Part shown: in pieces, positions 45,228-56,999 of the stretch | How positions within the stretch are numbered: position 1 is the stretch's first letter | Layout: each line of letters opens with the position of its first letter | Source: Cordilura impudica | Taxonomy: Eukaryota > Arthropoda > Insecta > Diptera > Scathophagidae | Assembly (NCBI GenBank): GCA_963682025.1 | Contig: OY821519.1 | Coordinates: 13,503,047 to 13,567,046 of the forward strand | Length of the DNA: 64,000 nt | Direction: 5' to 3' | Program-made: the position numbers and the translations under genes | Notes under the pieces: model-generated | Told to the model about the DNA's origin: nothing | The model's database searches: none | The model's input: only the letters and a program-made list of their open reading frames with translations

Positions 45228-46173
45228 CCACAGATATATAAAAATTAAAATTTGTTTGTGGGTTTGTGGTTTTGACATTAATAGGTGGCTAAACCATAAG
45301 ACCGATCTTATTGAAATTTTCACAATTTGTAAATTTGTATCGGGAAGGTAAAATAGGCTATATTTTTTTAATATATGAAGTGGACGTGGCACCTCCCATA
45401 TAAAAAAAAATTTCAACATCATATATCTGGAACTCTATGATAGCCAGAGTCCTGAAACTTTGTAGAAGTACATAAGGTATTAATGCGAGAAGTAGGGTTC
45501 ATATGAGCGGGATCAAACAAGTGGGCGTGGCACCTCCCTTACATGGTAAATACATATCATCATATATGGAGAGTACTATGATGGTCAGAGTCATGAAACT
45601 TTCGGCACGTCAATTGATTGTTATGTAAGTAGTCGTACCAAAAATTTGCGGCATTGGATTAGTGGGCGGGGCACCTCCTATACAATAAAATCGTCAGGCT
45701 AACTATAAACCCGACAGTCCTGAAATTAGATGTGAGTTCACGAATAATGAATGAGTGGGAGAAGTCATGTGGTAAATGGTCTGGACCAAACCAGTGGGCG
45801 TGGCACCTCCCATACAAGGTAATTACTTATCATCATATATCTAGAGTATTATGATGACCAGAATCTTGAAACCTTCTGCACGTCAATTGGTTATTAATTT
45901 AAGTCGTCGTATCACAAATGGGTGGCATTGGGTTAGTGGGCGTGGTACCTCCCATACAAAAAATTTTTCAGGCTTACTATAAACCTGACAGTCTTGCATC
46001 TAGATGTGAGTTCACGAATGATGAGTGTGAGAAATTATGTGAAAAATGGGCGGGATAAAACCAGTAGGCGTGGCACCTCGCATACATGGTAAATATATAC
46101 CATCATAATTTGCAACAAAAATATCTACTAGAAATAAGTTATATGGCAAAACAACGTTTGCCGGGTCAGCTAG
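45228..46173 (+). mobile_element. Helitron C copy 5
   Basis: The degraded 5' end is ATATATAAAAATTAAAA with AGGTGGCTAAACCATAAGAC. Repeated AGTGGGCGTGGCACCTCC blocks follow. The 3' end has the hairpin GGCAAA...TTTGCC, then CTAG at 46170-46173, followed immediately by the next Helitron. Confidence 0.7.
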
Positions 46174-46356
46174 TCTATATGTAAATGCGAAAGTATGTAT
46201 GTTTGTTTGTTTGCAGCTTATAGGGGGCTAAACAATTTAACCGATCTTCCTGAAATTTTTACAGTCTTACTGTATATCCGAAACGATTTACAAGCTATTT
46301 TTGATATTTATGGTGGACGTTGCACCTCTCATACAAAGAGAACTTTTAATATCATA

Positions 46357-46705
46357 CTAGCAGATTCCAGCCCTCGAAATTCGAGTGCAAATTCTAGAAA
46401 ATTTTATTTTTTTCATTAAATAAAAACCCACAAATCAACACAAAAAACAAACTCATATTTATTACAAATACCATGACAAATAAACACACACATAGCATTG
46501 TATAATTTTATGTAGTTGTTAGTAGCAACTTTAAATGCAGTTTACTCAAAAAAAAAAAAAAAAAAATTAAATTTAAAAATCTGCAAATCTGATGAACAGC
46601 TTAAAAGAAATACTATTCAAATGAGGCATGTGTGATCAAAATAGGATTAAAACTGACACAGTAGCATCGGTAGCAAGAAATCGCCTTGCCTCTTAATGTT
46701 ATAGG
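46357..46705 (-). mobile_element. Helitron D copy nested in Helitron C copy 6
   Basis: Flanked by A on the left, with CTAG then CCAGCCCTCGAAATTCGAG, ending near CTTAATGTTATAG before T. Removing it rejoins Helitron C sequence (ATATCATA / TATTGAGTACTG). It contains a long poly-A run near 46549-46565. Confidence 0.7.
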
Positions 46706-47229
46706 TATATTGAGTACTGTGACAGGGACAGATTTGCAAATTTGTATGAGGTCACCTATTATTAATTTGTGTAGTCCATATATCTGAAGTACTGTAACAG
46801 TGAGAGCCTTGTGAGTAAGTTATTCATGTGATTAGTCGAATAAAAAATGGGCGTGATCGAAGCAGCGACCGTGGCACCGGCCATTCAATATAAGTATATA
46901 ATATCATATAACTGGAGTACTATAAAAGGGAAACCCTTGACACTTTGTACGGGGTCACCAGATATTAATGTGAGTATGTAGTTAGATGAAAAAGAGCTGG
47001 ATAAGATTAGTGGGCGTGGCAGCTCCTTTACAAAAAATATGAAGTACTATGAAAGCGAGAGTATTGGAACTTTTGATAAGTACATTAATTACATGTCAGT
47101 AGTCGTGGAAAATATGGGCGGAATCGTTAGATTAAATATCACTAAAACCGAAAATCGCCAAAAACAAAAATCTCCAAAACAAAAATCACCAAACTTAAAA
47201 ATTGCTAAAATATAAAATTCCTAAATGAT

Positions 47230-47343
47230 ATTCTGTATTCAAGGCCAATCGTTAATTGTTGCGGATTTAATTTGGAAAATCTATATTTTTCTCATGGCCG
47301 TCTATATGTTACTTGCTCCAGATTAGGAATGCACTGGTGCTAA
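47230..47343 (+). pseudogene. Helitron helicase C-terminal motif remnant
   Basis: Across one frameshift it reads IQGQSL, then CCGFNLENLYFSHGRLYVTC and SRLG before a stop at 47341. The QGQSL...FSHG.LYV.CSR order is the conserved last helicase motif of Helitron RepHel proteins. Confidence 0.75.
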
Positions 47344-48617
47344 AATTTATATTTCATTGGCCAAAAGTCTAATTTTTTTATCACCGATTTTTTAAATCTT
47401 AGCGCTATTTTGTAGCTAGTATATTCGGATTATGGTGGTCAAAAAGTTTGGTTAAACTGTTGCCAATTGTGGGCATGGCATGCTGACAAACTCAACTGTT
47501 TTTTTAATCTCAGAAAAAGGTGATTCTTTTTTTGTGTTTTATCAAAATTAAATGGCTACTACTCGCAAGTTATAATTATTGACCTGCGGTCCCTTTTATA
47601 GGGTTGGTAGGATTGTAGTCTTTAGTTAATGTCAGTGGTCACAGCCATACCGTTTAAATTTTGTTAAATTTCAGCTTTAGTTGAATAGAATTTCTAGGAA
47701 ACAAAAGGGAACAAGAAACGTATACCACTCGGAGAAAAGTGAAAGTGTCCTCTTTAACCCTATATTTACTGGTGCACCCGTGACGACCCGTGGGTACAAC
47801 ACAAAAATTTTCAAATTACGGTAATTTAAACAGCCCTATAAGTATAAAATGGTGTGTTGAATTTGTGCTTTAGATATTTTGGAGCCTATAACAGTCATAA
47901 TTTGTTATAATACCAGTAACGATATCTGCTTAAAAAATACACCACCCGTTTTATATATTTGTAAGTAAGAATGTCAATGGAAACACAATGTTAATTCAGT
48001 TTTGTAAATGGAGATGAGATTGTTCTTTCGAACAAAAACAATGCAAACAAGTAGTATGTTAAAAATTTTCGGACTCAGATATGTTCATGGTATAATCTGT
48101 ACCATCTCGATTGAAAAAGATTTTGGAAGATTCAGAGCTTCGACTAGTACAACGCTAACAAAGGTTATTTGGAGAAATGAGACACCATCTTCCACGAAAT
48201 ACTGCAGGCCAATCAAATTTGAATTCAAAAAAGAAACTCATGATGCGTGAATTTCAAAACTACAGCCAATACAATTAGAGTGAGATGGGCAGCAAATTGA
48301 AGTAAGCTACCAATTAATGCTGACAATGATAGATGGAGAAGTAGGCCAGGCTTTGACTAACACGAAGGCTGCATCCAGCTGCAATATATGCTAAACAACA
48401 ATTAAACCAAGTCCCGACAAAAGCATTGATGCATATAAATTTGGATTGTCTTCTTTTCAGATTCAGAAACAGCATCTGAAATAACATGAGTAGATTTAAA
48501 ATAATCTTAGAATAACTTGCGTGCATTGAAGAAATTGACCCTAGAAAATTTGGAGATTTTGCTGAGGAAACTGCAAAAATGTGTACAACCAAGTACCCAT
48601 GTAGAAATTTCAATTGA
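47344..48617. other. unassigned stretch
   Basis: No confident gene. An 80-codon frame (48008-48250) contains DFGRFRASTS and KFEFKKETHDA but no domain. TTAACCCTATATTTACTGG at 47755 resembles a piggyBac-type end, without a visible partner. Confidence 0.35.
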
Positions 48618-49021
48618 CTTAGATTTATATGATAATTTGGATGTTATGACAATTTAAGTCGATTTCATAGGGGTCATTTGTATGGGGGCTAGGTCTGAAC
48701 ATGGACCGATTCTCACCAATTTCAACGGCGTTCATCCTATGGCCGATGAAAGCTTATATACCAAGTTTGATCAAAATATATTCATATTTGCGACTTGCAG
48801 TTTGATTAAAAGCTTTACATGGACACACAGACGGACGGACGGATATCGTTAAATCGAATCAGATAGTGATTCTGATTCGATCGGTATAATTAAAGATGGG
48901 TCTAGGACAAATATTTTTGGTTGTTACAAACAGCAGCACAAAGTCATTATACCCAAACCACATAGTGGTATAGGGTATAAAACAACAAATACAAACCACA
49001 TAGTGGTATAGGGTATAAAAT
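48618..49021 (+). repeat. family B, 3' half with a duplicated tail
   Basis: From TTATATGATAATTTGGATG through GGGGCTAGGTCTGAACATGG and the GACGGACGGACGG core to the end. The terminal block AACCACATAGTGGTATAGGG (then TATAAAA) occurs twice, at about 48957-48980 and 48996-49021. Confidence 0.75.
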
Positions 49022-49224
49022 ATAAAACTTCAACTTTGACCTAGAATTCATTAAGAAATACTCAATGAATTTTTATGAATTAAATTAACTAAATATCTAT
49101 CCATTAAAAAAAATTTATAAAATATTTTGGCATATATAATATTTTACTGAGGAACGTAGACAAATTTGATTTTTGCACCGAATGAAAAAAAAAAATATTT
49201 TATATCAGCAAGAATTGGAATAAA

Positions 49225-50812
49225 AAACCGTTAAAATTTTAAAAATTTTGTTCTAAAAATACAAAAACAAAGAATGTGTTTAATATATTATAGTAGTTTT
49301 ATTTAACAAAAGACAAAAACAAAAATGTGCTTTGAGCTCTCAAGAAACTAAAAAATGCAAAATAAGATACAAAACTCATATCACAGCTTAAATGATGCAG
49401 TTAATTCTACCGTTATCCTTGTTGTTGTCTTCAGCTTAAAATTTTAAAATTATTTGCAATCATTCCTAATTGTGTTGTTGACCGATACGCATTAAAAAAA
49501 AAAATAAGTGAATATTTTCAACCATGGCACCCCGTACATCCATTGAAATGCGTGAGTTAGTATTAAAGCACTATAAGAATGGGCAAACTACACGGAAAAT
49601 TGCTGAAATGGTTAATTTAAGCTCTTTAACAGTTCAGCATATAAAACGCTATTTACATAGGTGAGAATCGTGTTAAAAACAAGGGTAGACAAGCTCCAAA
49701 TAAAATTTTTACTGAAAGTGATTCTAAGTGGTTAGTGCAACAAATTCGTAAAAATCCAACAACAAGCGCTCCGAAGCTGACTTATGGCCGAAAAATATTT
49801 GGGAAAGACATGTTATCCTGAAACAATTCACAGAATATTGAGGGACGCTGATTTTAATGGCCGAATTCCTCGAAAAAAACCATTTATAAATGAAAACAAT
49901 AGAGTAAAATTTCTGCAGTTTGCGCGTGACCATTTAAATAAGAGTCCAGCATTTTGGAGAACTGCAATTTTTGTTGATGAAGTGAAAGTTATTATATTTG
50001 GACCAGATGGAAGACCCTACATTTGGCGCAAAGTTAATACTGAGCTGAATCCTCACTATTTACGTGAAACACGGTGGTGGAAATGCTATGGTTTGGGGAT
50101 GCATGTCTTCAAATGGAGTAGGTAACTTGGCCTTTATCATAGGGAATATGGATAAAAACATGGATTTGAAACTTCTCCAAGAAAATCTAATTCAAAGAGC
50201 GACGAATTTGCAAATTGAGAACGCCTTTCGCTTCTACCAAGATAATGACCTTAAGCACAAATCACCATTATTACAGACTTGGTTGATATGGAAATGCCCG
50301 CATATAGTTCAAACTCCAGCACAATCACTTGAGTTAAATGTGATTGAAAATTTGTGGTCAATACTGAAGAGAAATATTCGAAAATACGATATCCATAACA
50401 AATATAACTTAAAAAAGGTGTTACAAAAAGAGTGGGATAAAATAGATCCAGATTATAAAAATAAGCCAGTGGACTCTATGCCGAAATGGCTTCAAGCGGT
50501 TATAGATAATAAATGATATCCTACTAAATACTAAGCAATTGAAAAAAAATTTAAAATTACAGTAAATCCTTTTTTACTTAATGTTTTTAAAATTGCATCA
50601 CTTAAGCTGTGACCTGAATTTTGTACCTTTTTTTGTATTTTGAGTTTCTAGAGAACTTAAAGCAGATATTTTTTTTTTTTGTAAATATAAATAACGCATA
50701 ATTATTAACTAAACCACATATGTCGTTTTTGTATTTTCAGAACAAAATTTTTAAATATATATTTTTAAACATATAAAATTTATCTGCATCAAATAAGCTG
50801 TGAGCGACTGTA
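49225..50812 (+). mobile_element. Tc1-like element with long inverted repeats, left end lost
   Basis: Inverted repeats of about 170-200 bp flank a transposase relic. An inner pair is TCACAGCTTAAATGATGCA (49381-49399) against 50594-50612 with one mismatch. The right side also has an outer copy, CTGCATCAAATAAGCTGTGA (50784-50803), followed by GCGACTG|TA, which fits the Tc1 terminus TACAGTCGC. On the left the similarity fades near 49225 and no outer copy or CAGT end is present. Confidence 0.75.
49524..50516 (+). pseudogene. Tc1-like transposase (DD34E type), inactivated
   Basis: It begins MAPRTSIEMRELVLKHYKNG, then TTRKIAEMVNLSSLTVQHIK, a paired-like helix-turn-helix. The catalytic part has FVDEVK (first Asp), HGGGNAMVWGCMSSNGVG, FYQDNDLKHKS (second Asp) and LELNVIENLWSILK (Glu), giving the D,D,E arrangement of Tc1. 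Lesions are a TGA/frameshift near 49660 and frame changes near 49785 and 50085. The family's PA.S.DLNPIE block here reads PAQSLELNVIE. It sits centrally between inverted repeats, as in an intact Tc1. Confidence 0.85.
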
Positions 50813-51869
50813 CATGCCAATATGTCTCGGTAAGTCGTAGCGAAGCACTACGGGGCATACCTGTGTTTTATAAAACAATATAAATTAAAATCTTTAAATC
50901 AAATAAATAAAAATGATGAATTATATATTACTTTCAACATCACTTCAGACATTATTATTATTAAAAATTACAATTTGATAATTTTACATTAACTAATGTT
51001 AAAAATAAATTAAATTTTTAACAAATATTTATACTCTTGGAATTAACAAAAATTATATATAAGTGCTATATAATTTATGTATTATTTTAAAACTTTAAAA
51101 CCTCTCAAATATTTGTTCGTACATCTTTCAATTTTGATATAAAAATAACGTTTTTATTAAACTCTTCACCTTTAGTAAGTGAGTGCATGAATTGGTGTTT
51201 TCAACATGAAAGAGTGTCTTAACTTCAACAACGACCTAAAATTCATCATACATATATCATACAATGTATGAACAATACAATAATGGCAGTAGGTAAAATC
51301 TTTTTTCCACCGTTCATTACTTGTTTTTCTTTTTTTTTTTTGCTTCAAATCTCTGTTAGTTTCCAATATTTTCCTGAGGCTTAACTAACATTATGCCAAT
51401 AGCAGAGCAAGTAATAGCTTTTACTTATCAATTGCAAATGTCTCGGTTTTTTCATATTTTTTTTTTCTTCTTTCAAGAAATTTTGGCTTAAGTAACCAAA
51501 GTAAAAAGTCCAGTTTGGTAAGGCTTTCAAAATATATTGTTGAATCAGAGTTTTATTTTTTTGCTTGTACACAGTTTGACATTTCCCATTGACACAATGC
51601 TAAGAGGAGTTTGTACAAGTTTTCAAATTATATTGCTTGTTAAATTTACGTAGTTGTATCAGGCTAGACGTTATGTTTAAAATATAATATGAGATAGAAG
51701 TTATAAATATAAGAAATGACTAAGTTTAGTAAAAAAACATGCAATATTATTTTTTTTTAACATTTTCTTTTTATTATGGAATAAATTTACTTTTACAGCA
51801 AACTGTCTTAACCCACAATCTAGCAGTTGGGGACAATATTATCAAATTATATAATTATTTAAACGAACT
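50813..51869. other. AT-rich stretch, nothing recognised
   Basis: No gene or known repeat. TACTTTTACAG at 51789-51799 would serve as a splice acceptor for a frame that stops at about 51874, so it does not directly support the next feature. Confidence 0.35.
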
Positions 51870-52166
51870 GTGAATGTCAAATCCAATATTCATTTTAGAA
51901 GAACAAAACAATTATTTATTAAGGATATTCCAAGAAGTATTCAAAGTCGAAACCTAAATAATTTAAATGGCATTCAATTAATAGCAGTTGGTAGACAGAG
52001 ATTAGATTTTGCTTTAGGTCTTTTAAGTACTTATAAAGCTGTGGCCCATTTTTGTAATACCTTGATGTATAGTAACATTTTTTTGAAGGTAATGAGGGAA
52101 TACTTAAATAAGAAACAAGATATTAAGATAAATGATGACGATCTAGTGCTCTATATCTGCTGATAA
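51870..52166 (+). CDS. uncharacterised open frame, possible exon or gene relic
   Basis: A 97-codon frame without ATG at its start. It reads NIHFRRTKQLFIKDIPRSI, GIQLIAVGRQRLDFALGLLS and KKQDIKINDDDLVLYIC before TGA. Charged and hydrophobic residues are mixed as in a real protein, unlike most frames here, and it is not a known repeat in this window. I do not recognise the family. It could be the last exon of another gene or a decayed one. Confidence 0.25.
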
Positions 52167-52309
52167 TGTGGTTATATAATTTTCTTAAAATATATGGAAA
52201 ATTTTATATTTTAGTAAGAAGTTCAATAATATAAAAGAGAAGCTCAATGCAGAGACTTAAAAAGTTCAAGGGAAAATATAATGGAAAATATATTTTTTTC
52301 AGAATCTTT

Positions 52310-52815
52310 CTGAGCGCTGTCTGTCCTTCCGTCTATCTTATCTGTCTGTCCGTCTGTGTGTCCATGTAAAACTTGTAATCAAACACACGCAAATATGAAT
52401 AAATTATAATGAAACTTGGTATATGAGCTTCTATCAGTCATTGGAAAAACGCTAGTCTCCATACATACCCTATGGGATTGACTTAAATTGCCACAAGGCC
52501 AAAAAAATCATATATATTTCATTTAAATTGAGTTTGTGTGTGTTTGTTACATCCATTAATTAGAAGTCCCAAATTCAACCGTATAGGATAATTTTTAGTC
52601 ATAGCCCCAATAAGAAGCAGATTCCCGATCTTTACTTAAGTCTATTAAAAGAAAAAAACATTTTAAGGATTTTTCTCAAATTTGTTTTTTTTGTAAATTT
52701 CAGCAAAAAATGATCGGTATATTTTCCGACCTAGTCCCAATATAAATATAGCATCCAATATGAGCTTTTTCAAATCTGCAGGCAAAAAAATTAATAAAAA
52801 TTCCACTCCCACAGA
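52310..52815 (-). repeat. family B, reversed, partial
   Basis: GTCTGTCCGTCTGTGTGTCC, CATGTAAAACTTGTAATCAA, GGATTTTTCTCAAATTTG and TATAGCATCCAATATGAGC are in reversed family B order. Both ends are missing. Confidence 0.65.
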
Positions 52816-53439
52816 TGGAATTTTTTCTATAAAATTTTGAAAACTCCTTTTTAAGTATAAAAAAATTTACTTAAACAAAATTTCAAAAAAAGTATCTGGC
52901 ACTTGAAAGTTTTGTTAAATTTTGATTAGAGATTAACTGTGTAAATTTTTAAGTAAATTCCTCTGCGTGGTAATAAAACAATACTTCATGTCTGAGTGGT
53001 CCTAAGTATAGTGACAAAAAAAAAAAAAATGGGTCATTTGCTATATCTTGGCGAGTGTTTATTCGATTTTGAGCTATATAGCTTTTTAAAGAGCTAATTT
53101 AGTACTAAAATCGACTCATATAACAACTTGTCGAAAAAAATAAACTATAGAACGAATTTTTTGTAAAATCTGAAAAAAGTCATATTTTTCCCATATAAAC
53201 ACACTTGAAATTTTCAGTTGCGTTGAAGTACCTCTAAATTTTTTTGTTTGACCCAAAACTTTGCATGTGTCAGTTTTTTTTGCTATTCGCACACTTTTTT
53301 TCCCTTTCATATAATGAATGGCCACCCTAATACACACTCATTAAGCTTGTGCTACAATCCACACGCCAACTACAAAAATAACACTTACAGATGTGACATA
53401 CATATTAAAAATTTAGAAAACCAACAATAACAAGATCAA
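52816..53439. other. unassigned AT-rich stretch
   Basis: Short frames only. No repeat relatives recognised. Confidence 0.35.
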
Positions 53440-53685
53440 TATAGAAAAATCTTATTTTTTGAAAAGTTTTTTTACTTTTTCATTGAAATCTTAGGACCTA
53501 CTAAACCAATTTTACCGCTTTGAAGTACTGCCCAGGATTCGGATGAATCATATTCACTTAAACTGAAGAGCCCAGCTTCACTATGGGGGGCGTAATCATG
53601 ATTTACATAGACAGACAGACGGACATCACTTTATCAACTATGCTTATTATAAGTATCAAAAACATATATACTTTTGATGTGTAAA
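53440..53685 (+). repeat. family A fragment leading into a simple-sequence array
   Basis: The TTTTTCATTGAAATCTTAGG block, GGGGGCGTAATCATGATTTA and CAGACAGACAGACGGACATC follow family A. The right end is replaced by the AAAAATG array. Confidence 0.55.
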
Positions 53686-54375
53686 GTGAAAAATAAAAAA
53701 AAAAAAAAAATAAAAAATAAAAAATAAAAAATTAAAAATAAAAAATGAAAAATGAAGAATAAAAAACGAAAAATAAAAAATGAAAAATAAAATATGAAAA
53801 ATAAAAAATGAAATATGAAACAATGAAAAATAAAAAATAAAAAATGTAAAATGAAAAATGTGAAATGAAAAAAAATAAAATAAAAATGAAAAATTAAAAA
53901 TGAAAAGTAAACATAAAAAATGAAAAACGAAAAATGACAAATGGAAAATGAAAACTGAAAAATTGAAAAGAAAAAATGTAAAATGAAAAGTAAAAATTAA
54001 AAATAAAAAATGAATAATAAAAAATTAAAATGAAAAATTACAAATGAAAAATGAAAATGAATAATAAAAAATGAAAAAAAAAATTAGTATGAAAAATTAA
54101 AAATAAAAAAATGAGAAATAAAAATGAAAAATGAAAATTAAAAAATTTAAAATGAAAATTAAAAAATGGAAAATGAAATATTAAAAATGGAAAATACAAA
54201 ATGAAAAATAAAGAAAGATAAATAAAAAATATAAAATTGAAATTAAAAAATAAAAAATGGAAAATTAGAAATGAAATATGAAAAACGAAAAACGAAAACG
54301 AAAAATGAAAAAATGAAAAAATGAAAAATGAAAACCGAAAAATGGCAAATTAAAAATAAAAAATGAAACGTTTGA
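53686..54375. repeat. AAAAATGAAAAATA-like simple-sequence array
   Basis: The complement of the TTTTTCA array at 22.3-24.3 kb. Irregular 6-7 base units. The 94-codon Phe-rich frame here is an artefact. Confidence 0.85.
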
Positions 54376-54612
54376 AATAATAAAAATTTTTATATTAGCA
54401 GAGTCCCTGCAGTTGATTGCTCTAAGTGATACATAGATGACACTTTCAGTTTGATTTTAAAAAAGTGCCATAAAAAATCTTTAATTACTAGATCTCCCCT
54501 GTGATCGAAATCGCACGATTCTCTTCTAATTATTACAAATGGAATGGCCAACATGGACACTTTTGTAGTATTGAATTGGGGCTTGGTAGAAAAAACTTTT
54601 ATTTTGAAAAAT
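54376..54612 (+). repeat. dispersed repeat R, copy 1 (uninterrupted)
   Basis: It contains TTATATTAGCAGAGTCCCTG, TTACTAGATCTCCCCTGTGA and CATGGACACTTTTGTAGTAT. The same order occurs at 57946-58115. In this copy the sequence before TTATATTAGCAGAG is continuous with the simple array. Confidence 0.75.
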
Positions 54613-54713
54613 ATGTTAGGCAACATCGGGTAAAATGAAAAATAAACATTAAAAATGAAAAATTAAAATTGAAAAACGAAAAAAAAAAATGGAAAATAAA
54701 AAATGAAAAATAA
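54613..54713. repeat. short AAAAATG-type array
   Basis: Irregular A-rich units, the same kind as the neighbouring arrays. Confidence 0.7.
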
Positions 54714-55529
54714 ACAAGTAAGAAAATTATAGTCGGTCTAGACCGACTATATGATACCCTATACCATGGTTTAGAGACCCTATCTTTCGGTCCAACTACT
54801 TCGATATAGAAAATAAGCATAAACCAAATTTGAGTGGGATTTTTATTAATTTTTTTGGCTGCAGATATGAAAAAGTTCATATCGGATGCTATATATATAA
54901 AGGGACTAGGTCCAAAAATGGACCGATCCTGATCATGTTTGGTAAAGTCTCTTGTATTTTGCAAAAATATGTACAAACAAAATTTGAGAAGAATCAGTGC
55001 AATATTTTTGTTTTTTAATAGATTTAAGTGAAGATCGGGAAGCAGCTCTATATGGGGTCAAAGGGATCATTTTTGGACTACTCATTAGTGGATGTAATGA
55101 ACGCATATAAACCCAATTTGAGTAAGATCTATATGACAATTTGGATCTTATGGCAATTTATGTCGATTTCATATGGGTAATTTGTATGGGGGCTAGGTCT
55201 GAACATGGACCGATTCTCACCAATTTCAATAGCGTTCATCCCATGGCCGAGAAAAGCTTATATACCAAATTTCATCAAAATATATTCATATTTGCGACCT
55301 GCAGTTTGATTACAAGCTTTACATGGACACACAGACGGACGGACGGACGGACGGACGGACGGACGGACGGACGGACGGACGGACGGACGGACATTGTTAA
55401 ATCAACTCAGAAAGTGATTCTGATTCGATCGGTATAATTAAAGATGGGTCTAGGTCAAATATTTTTGGTTGTTACAAACAGCAGCACAAAGTCATTATAC
55501 CCAAACCACATAGTGGTATAGGGTATAAA
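54714..55529 (+). repeat. family B element, full length, tandem copy 1
   Basis: It starts ACAAGTAAGAAAATTATAGT, includes the perfect AGTCGGTCTAGACCGACT palindrome and ends GTGGTATAGGGTATAAAA. The GACG core is expanded to about 14 units (55333-55391). Almost identical to 55814-56602. Confidence 0.85.
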
Positions 55530-55813
55530 AATGGAAAATGAAAAATTAAAAATGGAAAATAAAAAATGAAAAATAAAAAACGAAAACTAAAAAATTAAAA
55601 ACGAAAAACGAAAAATGAATAATAAAAAATGAGAAACGAAAAACGACAAGTGGAAAATGAAAACTGAGAAAAGAAAAATTAAAAATAAAAAATGTAAAAT
55701 TAAAAATAAAAAATGAAAAATTAAAAATAAAAAATGAAAAATAAAAAATTAAAATGAGAAATGAAAAATAAAAATGAAAAATGGAAAACGAAAAATATAA
55801 AATGAAAAATAAA
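55530..55813. repeat. AAAAATG-type array between the two family B copies
   Basis: Irregular A-rich units. Apparent frames are artefacts. Confidence 0.8.
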
Positions 55814-56602
55814 ACAAGTAAGAAAATTATAGTCGGTCTAGACCGACTATATGATACCCTATACCATGCCCTATCTCTTAAGCCCAACTAACTGGACATA
55901 GAAAATAAGCAAAAACCAAATTTGAGTCTGATTTTTATTAATTTTTTTGGCTGCAGATATGAAAAAGTTCATATCGGATGCTATATCTATATGGGGACTA
56001 GGTCCAAAAATGGACCGATCCTGATCATGTTTGGTAAAGTCTCTTGTATTTTGCAAAAATATATACATACAAACAAAATCTGAGAAGAATCAGTGCAATA
56101 TTTTTGTTTTTTAATAGATTTAAGTGAAGATCGGGAATCTGCTCTATATGGGGCCAGAGGGATCATTTTTGGACTACTCATAAATGGACGTAATGAACGC
56201 ATATAAACCCAATTTGAGTAAGATCTATATGACAATTTGGATCTTATGGCAATTTATGTCGATTTCATATGGGTAATTTGTATGGGGGCTAGGTCTGAAC
56301 ATGGACCGATTCTCACCAATTTCAATAGCGTTCATCCCATGGCCGAGAAAAGCTTATATACCAAATTTCATCAAAATATATTCATATTTGCGATCTGCAG
56401 TTTGATTACAAGCTTTACATGGACACACAGACGGACGAACGGACGGACGGACGGACGGACGGACATTGTTAAATCAACTCAGAAAGTGATTCTGATTCGA
56501 TCGGTATAATTAAGGATGGGTCTAGGTCAAATATTTTTGGTTGTTACAAACAGCAGCACAAAGTCATTATACCCAAACCACATAGTGGTATAGGGTATAA
56601 AA
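55814..56602 (+). repeat. family B element, full length, tandem copy 2
   Basis: The same start, palindrome and end as the copy 1100 bases earlier, with about eight GACG-type units (56430-56463) instead of about 14 and a shorter stretch after the first block. Confidence 0.85.
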
Positions 56603-56995
56603 ATGAAGAACGAAAAATAAAAATTTAAAAATTAAAAATAAAAAATTAAAATCGAAAAATTAAAAATGAAAAATGAAAAATTAAACATAAAAAATTTAAT
56701 ATGAAAAATAAAATGGAAAATGAGCAATTAAAAATGCAAAATAAAAAAATAAAAATGAAAAATAAAAAACGCAAAATAAAAAATGAAAAATAAAAAATGA
56801 AAAACGAAAAATTAAAAAATGAAAAATGAAATACGAGAAATAAAAAATAAAAAACGAAAAATTAAAAAATTAAAATTAAAAAATAAAAAACGAAAAATAA
56901 AAAATAAAAAACGAAAAATGAGAAATTTAAAAATAAAAAATGAAAAATGAAAAACGAAAAATGACAAATTAAAAATAAAAAATGAAAAATGAAAT
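56603..56995. repeat. AAAAATG-type array
   Basis: Irregular A-rich units following family B copy 2. Ends at the GGTTGAAATAATAT junction with the Penelope-like insertion. Confidence 0.8.
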
Positions 56996-56999
56996 GGTT

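Larger units (their letters stand above)
46174..47343 (+). mobile_element. Helitron C copy 6, with helicase tail and a nested Helitron D
   Basis: It begins TCTATATGTAAATGCG directly after CTAG of copy 5. It shares CTTATAGGGGGCTAAAC, ATATCTGAAGTACTG and AGTGGGCGTGGCAGCTCC with the other copies. The nested Helitron D (46357-46705) splits it. The 3' end was not located; the helicase remnant at 47230-47343 is the last recognisable part. Confidence 0.65.

Noticed and set aside
47755..47775. TTAACCCTATATTTACTGG as a third piggyBac-like end
   Set aside because: I found no matching inverted end followed by TTAA and no transposase fragment nearby.
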